Below, one piece after another: positions 19,874-27,632 of a DNA stretch of 64,000 bases; the first letter of the stretch is position 1, and each line of letters begins with the position of its first letter. The translations under genes were made by a program, and so were the position numbers. Below the pieces are notes generated by a model, which was not told where the DNA came from, ran no database searches, and saw nothing but the letters and a program-made list of their open reading frames with translations. Source of the stretch: Gloeomargaritales cyanobacterium VI4D9 (GTDB lineage: Bacteria > Cyanobacteriota > Cyanobacteriia > Gloeomargaritales > Gloeomargaritaceae); NCBI GenBank assembly GCA_927797885.1, contig OV696605.1, positions 2,331,157-2,395,156 on the forward strand. The letters run 5' to 3'.

Positions 19874-20982
19874 TGGTCTTCCTCCTCATCCATAAAACTT
19901 TCTAAACTCATCTCATCGAGAACATGGCTGTAGATGTCTTTGGTGGTGCTGATGGAACGATGGCCAAGCAATTGCTGCACATACTGGTCGGGGTAGCCTT
20001 TCTGGAGCATTCGTGTGGCAAAAGTGTGGCGGAACAGATGTGGGTGCGCTTTGATGCCAGTACGACTGTGCAATTCTTCAAAGAGCTTGTTCAGTCGCAC
20101 AAGGCTCATGGGCTGGCCGCGTTGCTCCCCCTCTAAGGAGACAAACAGCATGCCATGACCAAGCTGTTCTGCTTCGGGCGGATACTCCTCTAGCAGGTAA
20201 GAACGCAACACCTCTTGCACAGTGCGACGGTTGTGCAGGATAGGCACAACTCGCTCAGTTCCTTTCGCCCAAGCACCGTTGGGATTATCACGCCGGACAA
20301 CACGCAACCGCCCTGTCACATCCACATCCTGAACATCAATCAGATGCAACCCCAGTAGCTCTCCACGGCGCAGACCCGTCTCACGTAAGAGCATCACAAT
20401 CAGCTTGTCGCGGTAGCAGAGGCAACCTTCAACCAGGCGCACGACATCCGCATCACTGAGGCAACCAGGAAAGACCTTGGGTTCTTTGAGCTTGAGCCGC
20501 TTACGACGCTCCGGCCCGCTCTTGACGATGCCCCGCAGAAAACCACCACGTTTGCCCCAGCCGTGAGCTAGCTTGATAAATCGCTTATCATCAATCCGCC
20601 CCTCCGCCGCATGAAACTCATACAACCCTTGAATGGCGGTCATCGCCTGGTTGACTGTCTTGGGGCTACGCTTGGAAACTCGCTCCCTTGAGGACTCGTG
20701 GATAACCTCTACATCACCCCCGAGCAAATACCAGTTTACGAAGTCGGCCAACTCATCTAGTCCAACACCATCCCAGCTCAAGGCTTTGTACTCCAGCCAC
20801 CGCCAGTAATCCACCAAGCGGTAAGCGTAGGTTTCGACCGTGTTGGCCGCTAACCCTCGCTTCCGGCAGTAGTTCAGAAATCTCTGAATTGGTTCAACGG
20901 GCAAACAGGTCTTGGAGTCAAACACGCAACGAAAGTGCTCACCTGTGGCGGGGTCAATCGCTGTCTCTACGGTCACACTCAT
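19870..20982 (-). CDS. XerC/D-like tyrosine recombinase (first of trio)
   Basis: A 370-residue recombinase with the standard arrangement: SAM-like DNA-binding domain (FLNYCRKRGLAANTVETYAY, about residues 30-120) and catalytic domain with the Arg of LRETGLRRGELLGLHLID, HPHLFRHTFATRML (HxLRH-type box), QLLGHRSISTTKDIYSHV (second His and Tyr nucleophile). All five catalytic residues are present, so it should be active. It is the first gene of the four-gene unit; the 249-bp region ahead of it (20983-21231) must contain the promoter and perhaps one end of the element. It may equally be called TnpA of a Tn554-like transposon. Confidence 0.9.
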   Translation of the reverse strand: MSVTVETAIDPATGEHFRCVFDSKTCLPVEPIQRFLNYCRKRGLAANTVETYAYRLVDYWRWLEYKALSWDGVGLDELADFVNWYLLGGDVEVIHESSRERVSKRSPKTVNQAMTAIQGLYEFHAAEGRIDDKRFIKLAHGWGKRGGFLRGIVKSGPERRKRLKLKEPKVFPGCLSDADVVRLVEGCLCYRDKLIVMLLRETGLRRGELLGLHLIDVQDVDVTGRLRVVRRDNPNGAWAKGTERVVPILHNRRTVQEVLRSYLLEEYPPEAEQLGHGMLFVSLEGEQRGQPMSLVRLNKLFEELHSRTGIKAHPHLFRHTFATRMLQKGYPDQYVQQLLGHRSISTTKDIYSHVLDEMSLESFMDEEEDQ

Positions 20983-21231
20983 TACACGTCAAAGAATCTA
21001 AGACACATATAACTTAGCACATAAAACCCCGTTGTTGTTGTTCTTTTTTCTTTGTTGTGGAGTAAGATATAGGGGTCTATAGAAGAACGGAGTTCTGGGA
21101 ATTTTTCTCAGAGCATTGCGGGATACCGCCGTTCTGTTCAGAAATCAACAGAATGCTATCGCTTCAGTGCGGAGGAGCAATATTCAGCAGTGTTCAGCGT
21201 AAATGTATCAGTCAAGCGACCGGAGGACACA

Positions 21232-21678
21232 ATGCCATCCAATCTTTATGATACCGACTTTTACGCCTGGACACTGGAGCAGTCCAAGTTACTGAAGGAA
21301 GGCGATTTCGAGCATCTTGACATCACTAATTTAGTGGAGGAAATTGAGTCATTGGGGAAGCAACAGCGTCAGGAACTAAGAAACCGACTCGGTATTTTAA
21401 TTGGGCACTTGCTGAAGTGGGACTACCAACCCGAAAAGCGAAGCAAAAGCTGGCGAGTGACCATTCGAGAGCAGCGACGAGAAATTTTGCAAATATTAGA
21501 AGAAAATCCTAGCCTCAAACCCTATTTGGCGGAGGTGATCGCTAAAGCTCACCTATCCGGCTTAGATTTAGTGGTCAAGGAAACCCCTTTAGACTATGAG
21601 GATTTACCCCAAAGCTGTCCCTATACACCTGAACAACTCTTTGACCCTAACTTTCCCACTGATTTGAACCCTGCTTGA
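21232..21678 (+). CDS. DUF29 family protein (third copy)
   Basis: A 148-residue DUF29 protein, more diverged from the tandem pair at 14.2-15.1 kb: YDTDFYAWTLEQSKLLKEGD, ITNLVEEIESLGKQQRQEL, GHLLKWDYQPEKRSKSWRV, ending YTPEQLFDPNFPTDLNPA. The ATG at 21232 follows a GGAGGAC ribosome site. Its position means that the recombinase element splits a DUF29 cluster. Function unknown. Confidence 0.9.
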   Translation: MPSNLYDTDFYAWTLEQSKLLKEGDFEHLDITNLVEEIESLGKQQRQELRNRLGILIGHLLKWDYQPEKRSKSWRVTIREQRREILQILEENPSLKPYLAEVIAKAHLSGLDLVVKETPLDYEDLPQSCPYTPEQLFDPNFPTDLNPA

Positions 21679-21691
21679 GTTGACCTAAGAT

Positions 21692-21804
21692 GAAGCTCGG
21701 ATCGCCAACGCGCCCAAAAGTATCTCCAGACGTTTGATTTTGAGTCCCTATTCATTGAAGAACTGGGCTGGGATACGGTCGAGCGCATCATTTTACCGGA
21801 GTAA
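21692..21804 (+). pseudogene. Remnant: methylase N-terminus fused to a DUF29 tail
   Basis: After a TGA the plus strand reads AQKYLQTFDFESLFIEELGW then DTVERIILPE and a stop. The FDFESLFIEELGWD motif is the usual start of Eco57I-like restriction-modification methylases. The last bases TTTTACCGGAGTAAATTCCTA match the 3' end of the DUF29 gene at 15150. So a methylase start has been joined to a DUF29 end by deletion or recombination. No start codon is obvious and the rest of both genes is missing. Confidence 0.6.
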
Positions 21805-21828
21805 ATTCCTATAGGACACAATGATAAA

Positions 21829-21915
21829 TGTGAATCATTAACGAACAGCAATTCCTTAGAACCAAATACGGGGGCGGTGCCCTGCGACCTTGTTCTAAAC
21901 TCAATTAAGATTGCC
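21829..21915 (-). repeat. Family 2 miniature element, inverted degraded copy
   Basis: Read on the minus strand this resembles the family 2 core: ATTGAGTTTAGAACAAGGTC, then the GGGCACCGCCCCCGT hairpin and a GGTTCT segment. Terminal repeats are poorly preserved. It lies between the methylase-DUF29 remnant and the putative IS5-derived element. Confidence 0.55.
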
Positions 21916-22189
21916 ATGTGTGCGAACAACTGCGAATAAAAGAGAGAGTCTCAAGTAAATAATGATGGGCACCTCCATTAGTTCATGACTATTGAAAATG
22001 ATACCCCCATTATTGATAATTGCTAACGGGAGAATAGGGCTTCCAAGCCTGCCCTGTAAGTACAAAAATCAATCGGTGGGGGTGCCTGATATTGTACTGC
22101 GATAAACGCTTAAAATTCTCTTACAGGGAGAGGTTTGCTAAAATTATGTCCCATGCCATCATTAGTAAATTGAAACTCTCTAAAATTTA

Positions 22190-22446
22190 TTTATTGGGTT
22201 TTGTGCTTACATAGAAGGTCTAATAACCTAGCCATAAACCCCATTGTTTCATTAATAACTATCAATTGACCATGAATTTATGGCAGTCACATACAATTTA
22301 TAAGAATTACCATGTGGTTAAAAGATGGTATCAAAGCTAAAATCTGTTGATAAAAGAAGTCGCCTTTTATCAGCTTTTATGCTTACATAAACGGTCTATA
22401 GTAACCTAAGCCCAACCCTATCTTGGGTTAATAATTATTAGTCATC
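22190..22446 (+). repeat. Pair of imperfect direct repeats in non-coding DNA
   Basis: About 75 bp at 22190-22265 recurs at 22370-22446. Shared blocks are GTGCTTACATAGAAGGTCTA versus ATGCTTACATAAACGGTCTA, then TAACCTA, and TTAATAACTATCA versus TTAATAATTATTA. No frame is conserved between them. They may be old duplicated ends, an RNA or regulatory sites ahead of the MFS gene; I cannot decide. Confidence 0.5.
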
Positions 22447-22531
22447 TGGGAGGATTCTCAATAGTTTCGAGTTGATCATGTTGCCCGTATAAATGTTTAT
22501 TCACTAGTCAAGTTTGGGAGCACCGTAATTT

Positions 22532-22649
22532 TACAGTCTTTTGAGTGGTTGCGGGATACAGTTGAACCCCACTCGCCGTAGGTCAATCATGATTAAGCCT
22601 TGAGGATAATCGAGGCCTTTGGTATCCTTTAATTGATAAATAGACTGTA
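22532..22649 (-). repeat. Miniature inverted-repeat element, family 1, copy 2
   Basis: This 118-bp stretch is the inverse of 9590-9706 with only about a dozen differences by eye. The ends are TACAGTCTTTTGAG and ATAAATAGACTGTA. It lies inside the putative IS5-derived element. Confidence 0.88.
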
Positions 22650-22679
22650 ACTTGATTTATTTTAATTTATAGGCACTTC

Positions 22680-22745
22680 TAAAAATAGGTCGCAGGGGTC
22701 TAGTCCCCGTCTCTGGTTTTCGATAGCCTGCGTGGCGTAGCCATT
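22680..22745 (+). repeat. Family 2 core plus dispersed 22-bp module
   Basis: AAAAATAGGTCGCAGGGGTC and CCCCGTCTCTGGTTTT match the family 2 core. It is followed by the inverse of ATGGCTACGCCACGC.AGCTAT at 22723-22744, a module also seen at 15533, 32864 and, shortened, near 41673. Confidence 0.6.
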
Positions 22746-22907
22746 AATATGGGAATTTCAGCGAGATAAACTTCAATGGGTGTAAATAAATAGAGGTACC
22801 CTTATCTTAATCCTGATTTAATTATTTATTATTTATACAGAAATGTCTTCTGGACAGCAACCGGTGTTTTCCATAGGATTGAGGTGCGGTATTTACCTAG
22901 ATTATTT

Positions 22908-24362
22908 ATGGATTCTCTACCTACGGCTAAATCCTTACAGGCACACATTGACGATGCCCCTAATCTCAGTCCTATCCAATGGCGGATTTGGGGTCTGGTG
23001 GCAATGGGCAAACTGTTTGAAGGGGCGGTGGTCTTTTTGACCGGGGTCGCCATTCCCCTGGTGGAAAAAGATTTCAATTTGTCCACAACGCTCAAAGGTT
23101 CTGTGGCGGCTGCTACCCTATTTGGCATTTTGGTGGGAGCTTCTCTATTTGGCAATATTGCTGACCGCTTGGGTCGGCGGTTTGTTTTTTGTCTGGAAAT
23201 ATTACTTTTCACGGTGTTTATTGCCCTGGCTGCGCTCGCTTGGAATCCCGGTTCCTTAGTTCTCTTTTTATTCCTAGCTGGGGTGGCTCTGGGTGCGGAT
23301 TATCCCACAGCGCACTTGATCATTAGCGAGTCTATGCCTAGTCGGTTGCGGGGACGCCTGGTATTGGGTGCCTTTACCTTTCAATCCGTTGGGGCTTTAC
23401 TTGGGGTATTTACAGGACTGTTATTACTCCGGTTAGACCCCCGGATAAGCACCTGGCGCTGGATGTATGCTGTGATGATTATTCCTGGGTTGATCGTATT
23501 TTGGTTGCGGACAAGTTTGCCCGAAAGTGCCCACTGGCTATTGGCACAGCAACGCCATGAACAAGCCCACATTGCGGCTCGTAAACTTTTCGGTCACCCA
23601 GTGCAATTGTTGCCCCATAGGGTGACCAATTCAGGCTCATCCGGGTCAGCAAAACTTAATTTTGTCGCTCTATTTTCACCTACTTATATCCGCGCAACCA
23701 TCCTAAGTGCGGTTCCTTGGTTTCTCCAAGATTTGTCCACCTATGGCATTGGTATCTTCACGCCCACAATTTTAGCCACGCTGTTTACTAAAACTGAACC
23801 CACTTTTATCCTTAAAGAGATGGTTGCAGTGCAAGGTTCAGGAGCAATTGATTCATTTCTCCTCATTGGGTTCATTACCTCTGTCTGCTTAGTGGATCGG
23901 GTGGGGCGGATTCCCTTGCAAATTTTTGGCTTTATTGGTTGTGCTTTGGGGTTGGCCATTGCGGCACTATCTTATGGGGTGGTTCCCGCCGAGCATGAGC
24001 TAAAAATCTTCTTGATCTTTGGTGGTTTTATGCTTTTTAATTTCATGACCAATTTGGGACCCAATGCCATGACCTATGTGTTGGCAGGGGAGGTATTTCC
24101 AGTTGAAATTCGAGGAGCAGGGGCTGGATTTGCGGCTTCTTTCGCCAAAATCGGAGCCGTATGTACCGCATTGTGCTTCCCGGTCTTGCATCAATCGCTT
24201 GGTACGGAAAATCTCTTGTATCTCCTCGCCCTGGCTTCTCTCGTCGGTGCTTTGGTGACCTACCTATGCCGCATTGAAACGAGGGGTAAAAACTTGGAAG
24301 CAACGTTTTCCCAAGCCCCCACGCCGCCAGGGGTAGGCACTCCTGAGGTTTCTCCATCCTAA
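22908..24362 (+). CDS. MFS transporter (sugar/metabolite:H+ symporter-like)
   Basis: A 484-residue major facilitator with twelve predicted membrane helices. The loop 2-3 signature reads NIADRLGRRF, the second-half equivalent is LVDRVGRIPL, and RLRGRLVLGAF plus ESMPS lie in the loop 4-5 region typical of the sugar porter/MucK-like branch. EVFPVEIRGAGAGFAAS (about residue 410) matches the PETKG/RG-type motif of this branch. The substrate cannot be read from sequence. I use the ATG at 22908; a GTG at 22884 would add eight residues. More than 1.2 kb of repeat-filled non-coding DNA lies upstream. Confidence 0.85.
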   Translation: MDSLPTAKSLQAHIDDAPNLSPIQWRIWGLVAMGKLFEGAVVFLTGVAIPLVEKDFNLSTTLKGSVAAATLFGILVGASLFGNIADRLGRRFVFCLEILLFTVFIALAALAWNPGSLVLFLFLAGVALGADYPTAHLIISESMPSRLRGRLVLGAFTFQSVGALLGVFTGLLLLRLDPRISTWRWMYAVMIIPGLIVFWLRTSLPESAHWLLAQQRHEQAHIAARKLFGHPVQLLPHRVTNSGSSGSAKLNFVALFSPTYIRATILSAVPWFLQDLSTYGIGIFTPTILATLFTKTEPTFILKEMVAVQGSGAIDSFLLIGFITSVCLVDRVGRIPLQIFGFIGCALGLAIAALSYGVVPAEHELKIFLIFGGFMLFNFMTNLGPNAMTYVLAGEVFPVEIRGAGAGFAASFAKIGAVCTALCFPVLHQSLGTENLLYLLALASLVGALVTYLCRIETRGKNLEATFSQAPTPPGVGTPEVSPS

Positions 24363-24485
24363 CTGGCGGCGAATCAATGGCTGGGACGACCCGGTTCAGG
24401 GTAGATGGATAAAGCGGTGATATGGGTCGCATTGAAAACACATTTTTCATATTTATTTACTAACTAGCAAACCAGGTGGGATGGT

Positions 24486-26402
24486 CTAGGTCGCCAACAG
24501 CCCCCGGGGATGCACGGAATAGAGGGGACGGCGTTGCAATCCCTCCTGGCTGATAATTTCGTTGGCCGCCAAAAAACCACTGCTCACCGCCCGCTCCATC
24601 AACGCACAGGGGAAGGGCATTTTCACCCAATCCCCCGCTAGGAACAGATTAGGTACCGCAGTGGCACTGGTGGGACGCTGGTCATAACTGTGGGGGGGAA
24701 ACCCGGAAAAATTCTTCTGGTTGACCAACTCCCGATGCAGAATCGTCGCCCCCCGCAAAGCCGGTACCACCTCGTACAATTCCTGCTCAAACGTGGTCAG
24801 CAGAGCCTCCTGGTTGGGAAATTCCTTTTCCTTGTAACAATAGGCATGCAACTCCACCACACTGCCCCCCGTGGCCTCGGCCCAGGCTTTGTAATCGTCC
24901 TGGATACGGTGGTACAAAGTAATGCTATCGGTCAAGCGATAACCGGACAGAGAAGTAAAGTCACTGTACTGCCATTCAAAATCCCGGTCAAACCAGAACC
25001 GAGCTACAGCAAAGGGGTCAGCGACGGTCAACCCCTCAATTTTTGCCACCACCTCCGGGTTGGCTTCCCCCCGACTCAAACGGATGATTTGTTGCACGCC
25101 GGGGACATCAGCGGCCAGGACATAGTAATCGGATTCGATCCGCTCTATACCTTCATTCGTGCCGTTTTGCGCCACCAACTGCAACCGCTTCGGGGACTCG
25201 GCCAGGATGGTAAATGTGCTCAAATTGCGGGTGGCCGGGCCTTTGACCACCTCCCCTTGTGCCGTAAATTCCGCCCCGTGACAGGGACAGCGATAACTGC
25301 CATTACTTTGCACTTGCACCGTACAGCCCTGGTGGGGACAGGTGAGGCAAAGGGCTTGGTTTCCCTTGATTTGATAGACCGCATCCCCGGCGCCATAGAA
25401 CCCCCTTGGTAACACGGGATTGGCTGCCACCCAAAACGGCGCGGCACTCACCTGACCGGCGGCTTGCACCTCCAACCCAGCGATTTTGCCCCCCTGCCAG
25501 TCCACCCCGGTGACCGTGACCCCCGTCCGCACCAGCCCCCCATTGGCACGGATGCTGGCGGCAATTGGTTCTACCAGGGAGCGGCGCATATCCTGGCGGG
25601 TGCCCCGGAAGGCCAGCCCCTCGGGATTGCCAAAGAAATAAAAGTGGAAAAACTGCATCAATTCCCCGGCACTGAGGACATCCGGGGCATTCAAACTGGA
25701 TTTGGCAAAGGGTAAAAAGTACAGATCAAATAACCCCTGGGGAAAATCATTGCCCACCCATTCCAGCACAGACAGGTGATCCAGCCGTTGATAGCTTTGC
25801 ACCGGGTCAAAACCCGTGATTTCGCGGAATACGCCCCAGTGCGCCGGACTGGTGAGATTCAACCCCCAACGCCAACGATTCTCCGAAGCGACAGCCAAAT
25901 CCACGATATTCCAGGGAAACGCCGAATGGCTGGGCCGAAACACCTCCACCGCATAGCCATTTTTGTAGGCCACCGCATAGGAATTAAGGGAGACGAAATT
26001 CCCATCACAATCCAATTCCCGCACCAGACGGTTGAGGTTGTAGTATTGAGGGAAAAACCCATGAAACCCATGCTCCATTTGCAGGGGCACCCCATTCACC
26101 TCAATCGGCCACCCGGCGATCTTGCCCCCCAACTGCGGCGCCCGTTCTAATAAGGTGACCTGAAACCCCCGTTGGCTCAGTTCGTAGGCACAGGCCAGCC
26201 CCGCCAAACCACCTCCCACCACCGTCACCCGGCTCGGTTTTTCCAAACGCCAGGGCAACGCCAGGGTATCCGGTTGCCACACCGCCGGTTCAGGTTTCAC
26301 AAAACGGGAATAGCCGATAGCCGCCCCCACACCTCCTACCCCAAACAGCTTAAGCAATTGGCGGCGGGACAAATGGCCGTTGGGTTCAAAATTTTGATTC
26401 AT
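24486..26402 (-). CDS. Tat-exported FAD oxidoreductase with inserted Rieske domain
   Basis: A 638-residue protein. It starts with a twin-arginine signal (SRRQLLKLFGVGGVGAAIGY). Residues 58-95 form the dinucleotide fold VTVVGGGLAGLACAYELSQR, then QLGGKIAGW of the carotenoid desaturase/amine oxidase family. Around residues 325-400 a Rieske [2Fe-2S] domain is inserted, with CPHQGC and CPCHGAEF supplying the Cys/His ligands. The C-terminal NLFLAGDWVKMPFPCALMER is the second FAD contact of phytoene/zeta-carotene desaturase-like enzymes. The role is likely redox chemistry on an isoprenoid outside the cytoplasm or in the thylakoid lumen; the substrate is unknown. It is divergent from the ABC permease across 159 bp. 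Confidence 0.85.
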   Translation of the reverse strand: MNQNFEPNGHLSRRQLLKLFGVGGVGAAIGYSRFVKPEPAVWQPDTLALPWRLEKPSRVTVVGGGLAGLACAYELSQRGFQVTLLERAPQLGGKIAGWPIEVNGVPLQMEHGFHGFFPQYYNLNRLVRELDCDGNFVSLNSYAVAYKNGYAVEVFRPSHSAFPWNIVDLAVASENRWRWGLNLTSPAHWGVFREITGFDPVQSYQRLDHLSVLEWVGNDFPQGLFDLYFLPFAKSSLNAPDVLSAGELMQFFHFYFFGNPEGLAFRGTRQDMRRSLVEPIAASIRANGGLVRTGVTVTGVDWQGGKIAGLEVQAAGQVSAAPFWVAANPVLPRGFYGAGDAVYQIKGNQALCLTCPHQGCTVQVQSNGSYRCPCHGAEFTAQGEVVKGPATRNLSTFTILAESPKRLQLVAQNGTNEGIERIESDYYVLAADVPGVQQIIRLSRGEANPEVVAKIEGLTVADPFAVARFWFDRDFEWQYSDFTSLSGYRLTDSITLYHRIQDDYKAWAEATGGSVVELHAYCYKEKEFPNQEALLTTFEQELYEVVPALRGATILHRELVNQKNFSGFPPHSYDQRPTSATAVPNLFLAGDWVKMPFPCALMERAVSSGFLAANEIISQEGLQRRPLYSVHPRGLLAT

Positions 26403-26561
26403 GATTCGGGAACAAACGAACTCCTCACAAGGTTATGGTCAGTACCATAGACTAGGATTGTACTGTGCTAGCCTGGCAGACTACCTTTGTTATCTAGCCA
26501 CAAAATATGAAGAAATGTCAAGAAAGCGGTACGATTCCTCAGAAATGGGGATGAAACGGGC

Positions 26562-27338
26562 ATGAAGCAGGTGGGACGGGAAACCTGGGCGGTGGCGCAG
26601 AGGATTCTTACGGAATTGCTCCGCCGTCAGCGCAGTTTGGCGTTTTGGGGGGTTTTCCCGGTGTCAATCCTTTTATTAATTGGCATGATCCTGACCGGGC
26701 GCACAGATTTGACTATCCCGGAAGCCTTTGAGCAGGCGGCTGTATCCGCTTTAGTAGGTTCTGGGTTTTTCTTCAGTGGGGTAGGGGGCACGGTTTCGAC
26801 CATCGTGGCAGAGCGGGAGCAGGGCACCCTGAAACGGTTATTTCTCTCACCCATGAGCGGGTTGTCCTATTTTTTAGGAATTTTTCTGGCTTATATGTTG
26901 GTGGCGACGGCGCAGGTGATTTTGGTAACCGGGGTGGCGGCCTACCTGGGGGCAAGGTATCACGGCAATGTGCTATTGGGTCTGCTGTTGTTTGGGTTGA
27001 CTGTGGCCGGCTATGTGGGGGCGGGGTTTATTTTGGGCACCCAGTTGGCACGACGTACAGATGATGTCAATGCGTTGGTAGCGGCTGTGGGTCTGCCGTT
27101 TGTGATTATTGGGGGGACATTTTTGCCCACCACCCTCTTCCCGGAAAATCTTTTGGAAGTGGCGAAATATACGCCGGTTTATCACATGAATGAGGGGTTA
27201 TTGGGAGTGGCAATCCAGGGGTATTCCTGGCAAGAAATTGGGGAAAACTTGGGTTATTTAGCGGTATTTACGGGGGTGATGGTGGTAGGGGGTTGGTTGT
27301 CCTATTTGCAAATGGTGCAAAGAGAACGGCAACTTTAG
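26562..27338 (+). CDS. ABC-2 type transporter permease
   Basis: A 258-residue membrane protein with six predicted helices and the ABC-2 pattern: EREQGTLKRLFLSPMSGLSY (the cytoplasmic coupling segment), then GGTFLPTTLFPENLLEVAKY and TPVYHMNEGL near the end. Such permeases export drugs, lipids or polysaccharides with a separate ATPase. No ATP-binding subunit is adjacent, so its partner must be encoded elsewhere. The ATG at 26562 follows a GGGGATGAAACGGGC stretch with a weak ribosome site. Alone in its transcription unit. Confidence 0.85.
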   Translation: MKQVGRETWAVAQRILTELLRRQRSLAFWGVFPVSILLLIGMILTGRTDLTIPEAFEQAAVSALVGSGFFFSGVGGTVSTIVAEREQGTLKRLFLSPMSGLSYFLGIFLAYMLVATAQVILVTGVAAYLGARYHGNVLLGLLLFGLTVAGYVGAGFILGTQLARRTDDVNALVAAVGLPFVIIGGTFLPTTLFPENLLEVAKYTPVYHMNEGLLGVAIQGYSWQEIGENLGYLAVFTGVMVVGGWLSYLQMVQRERQL

Positions 27339-27388
27339 CAGTGACCACCCCCAAACCATGCCATCAATTAAGGCAATAGAACCATCCC

Positions 27389-27532
27389 CTAGGACTCAAT
27401 GGCTCCAAAACAAGCCGCCGCTAACAACAACAAGGGGGTGCCAGGAACAAAGGGTAAAATGAATGCAACTACCCCCACGACAGTTAAAATGCCACCCAGA
27501 ACGGATAGGACGGTATTCTTGACCGCTTTCAT
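27389..27532 (-). CDS. Small membrane protein, DUF454/YbaN-like, possibly truncated
   Basis: A 47-residue protein: MKAVKNTVLSVLGGILTVVG then VVAFILPFVPGTPLLLLAAA and CFGAIES. The lLPxxPxTPFLLLAAACF pattern is that of the N-terminal half of DUF454 (YbaN-like) inner membrane proteins, which normally run to about 120 residues, so this may be a truncated member or a short relative. It has a convincing promoter (TATAAT at 27562-27567) and lies 100 bp from an IS5 element. Plus-strand frames over the same bases have no family resemblance. Confidence 0.65.
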   Translation of the reverse strand: MKAVKNTVLSVLGGILTVVGVVAFILPFVPGTPLLLLAAACFGAIES

Positions 27533-27561
27533 GGACAAAACCCTGAGAAACGCCAGTTATG

Positions 27562-27590
27562 ATTATACTGTTTGGCTGGCAGGCTGTCCT
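27562..27590 (-). promoter_or_regulatory. Promoter of the small DUF454-like gene
   Basis: On the minus strand AGGACA (27585-27590), a 17-bp spacer and a perfect TATAAT (27562-27567). The start codon at 27532 lies 30 bp downstream of the -10 box. Confidence 0.6.
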
Positions 27591-27632
27591 GGGGCGGGGG
27601 GGATAGGGAACAACATAGCCATCTCATCTAAA

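Larger units (their letters stand above)
15723..20982 (-). mobile_element. Four-gene tyrosine recombinase element (Tn554/RIT-like)
   Basis: Four overlapping genes on the minus strand: a 370-residue XerC/D-like recombinase, a 479-residue recombinase, a 603-residue recombinase with zinc fingers and a 306-residue coiled-coil HTH protein. Each start overlaps the previous stop by 4-14 bp, so they are one translation-coupled unit. Tn554-like elements (tnpA, tnpB, tnpC) and recombinase-in-trio elements are built this way. I see no passenger gene. The unit is flanked by DUF29 genes on both sides (15150 and 21232). The outer ends and attachment sites were not identified, so the coordinates are those of the genes. 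Confidence 0.8.
21967..22801. mobile_element. Putative non-autonomous IS5-derived element (835 bp)
   Basis: The left end GGGCACCTCCATTAGTT (21967-21983) and the inverted right end GGGTACCTCTATTTATT (22785-22801) match the terminal repeats of the complete IS at 27633-28875 at about 15-16 of 17 positions. No transposase is inside. A family 1 element (22532-22649), a family 2-like core (22680-22745) and a pair of imperfect direct repeats are nested in it. The 4-bp flanks (TGAT and TTAT) are not identical, so the two ends could also come from different insertions. Confidence 0.45.
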
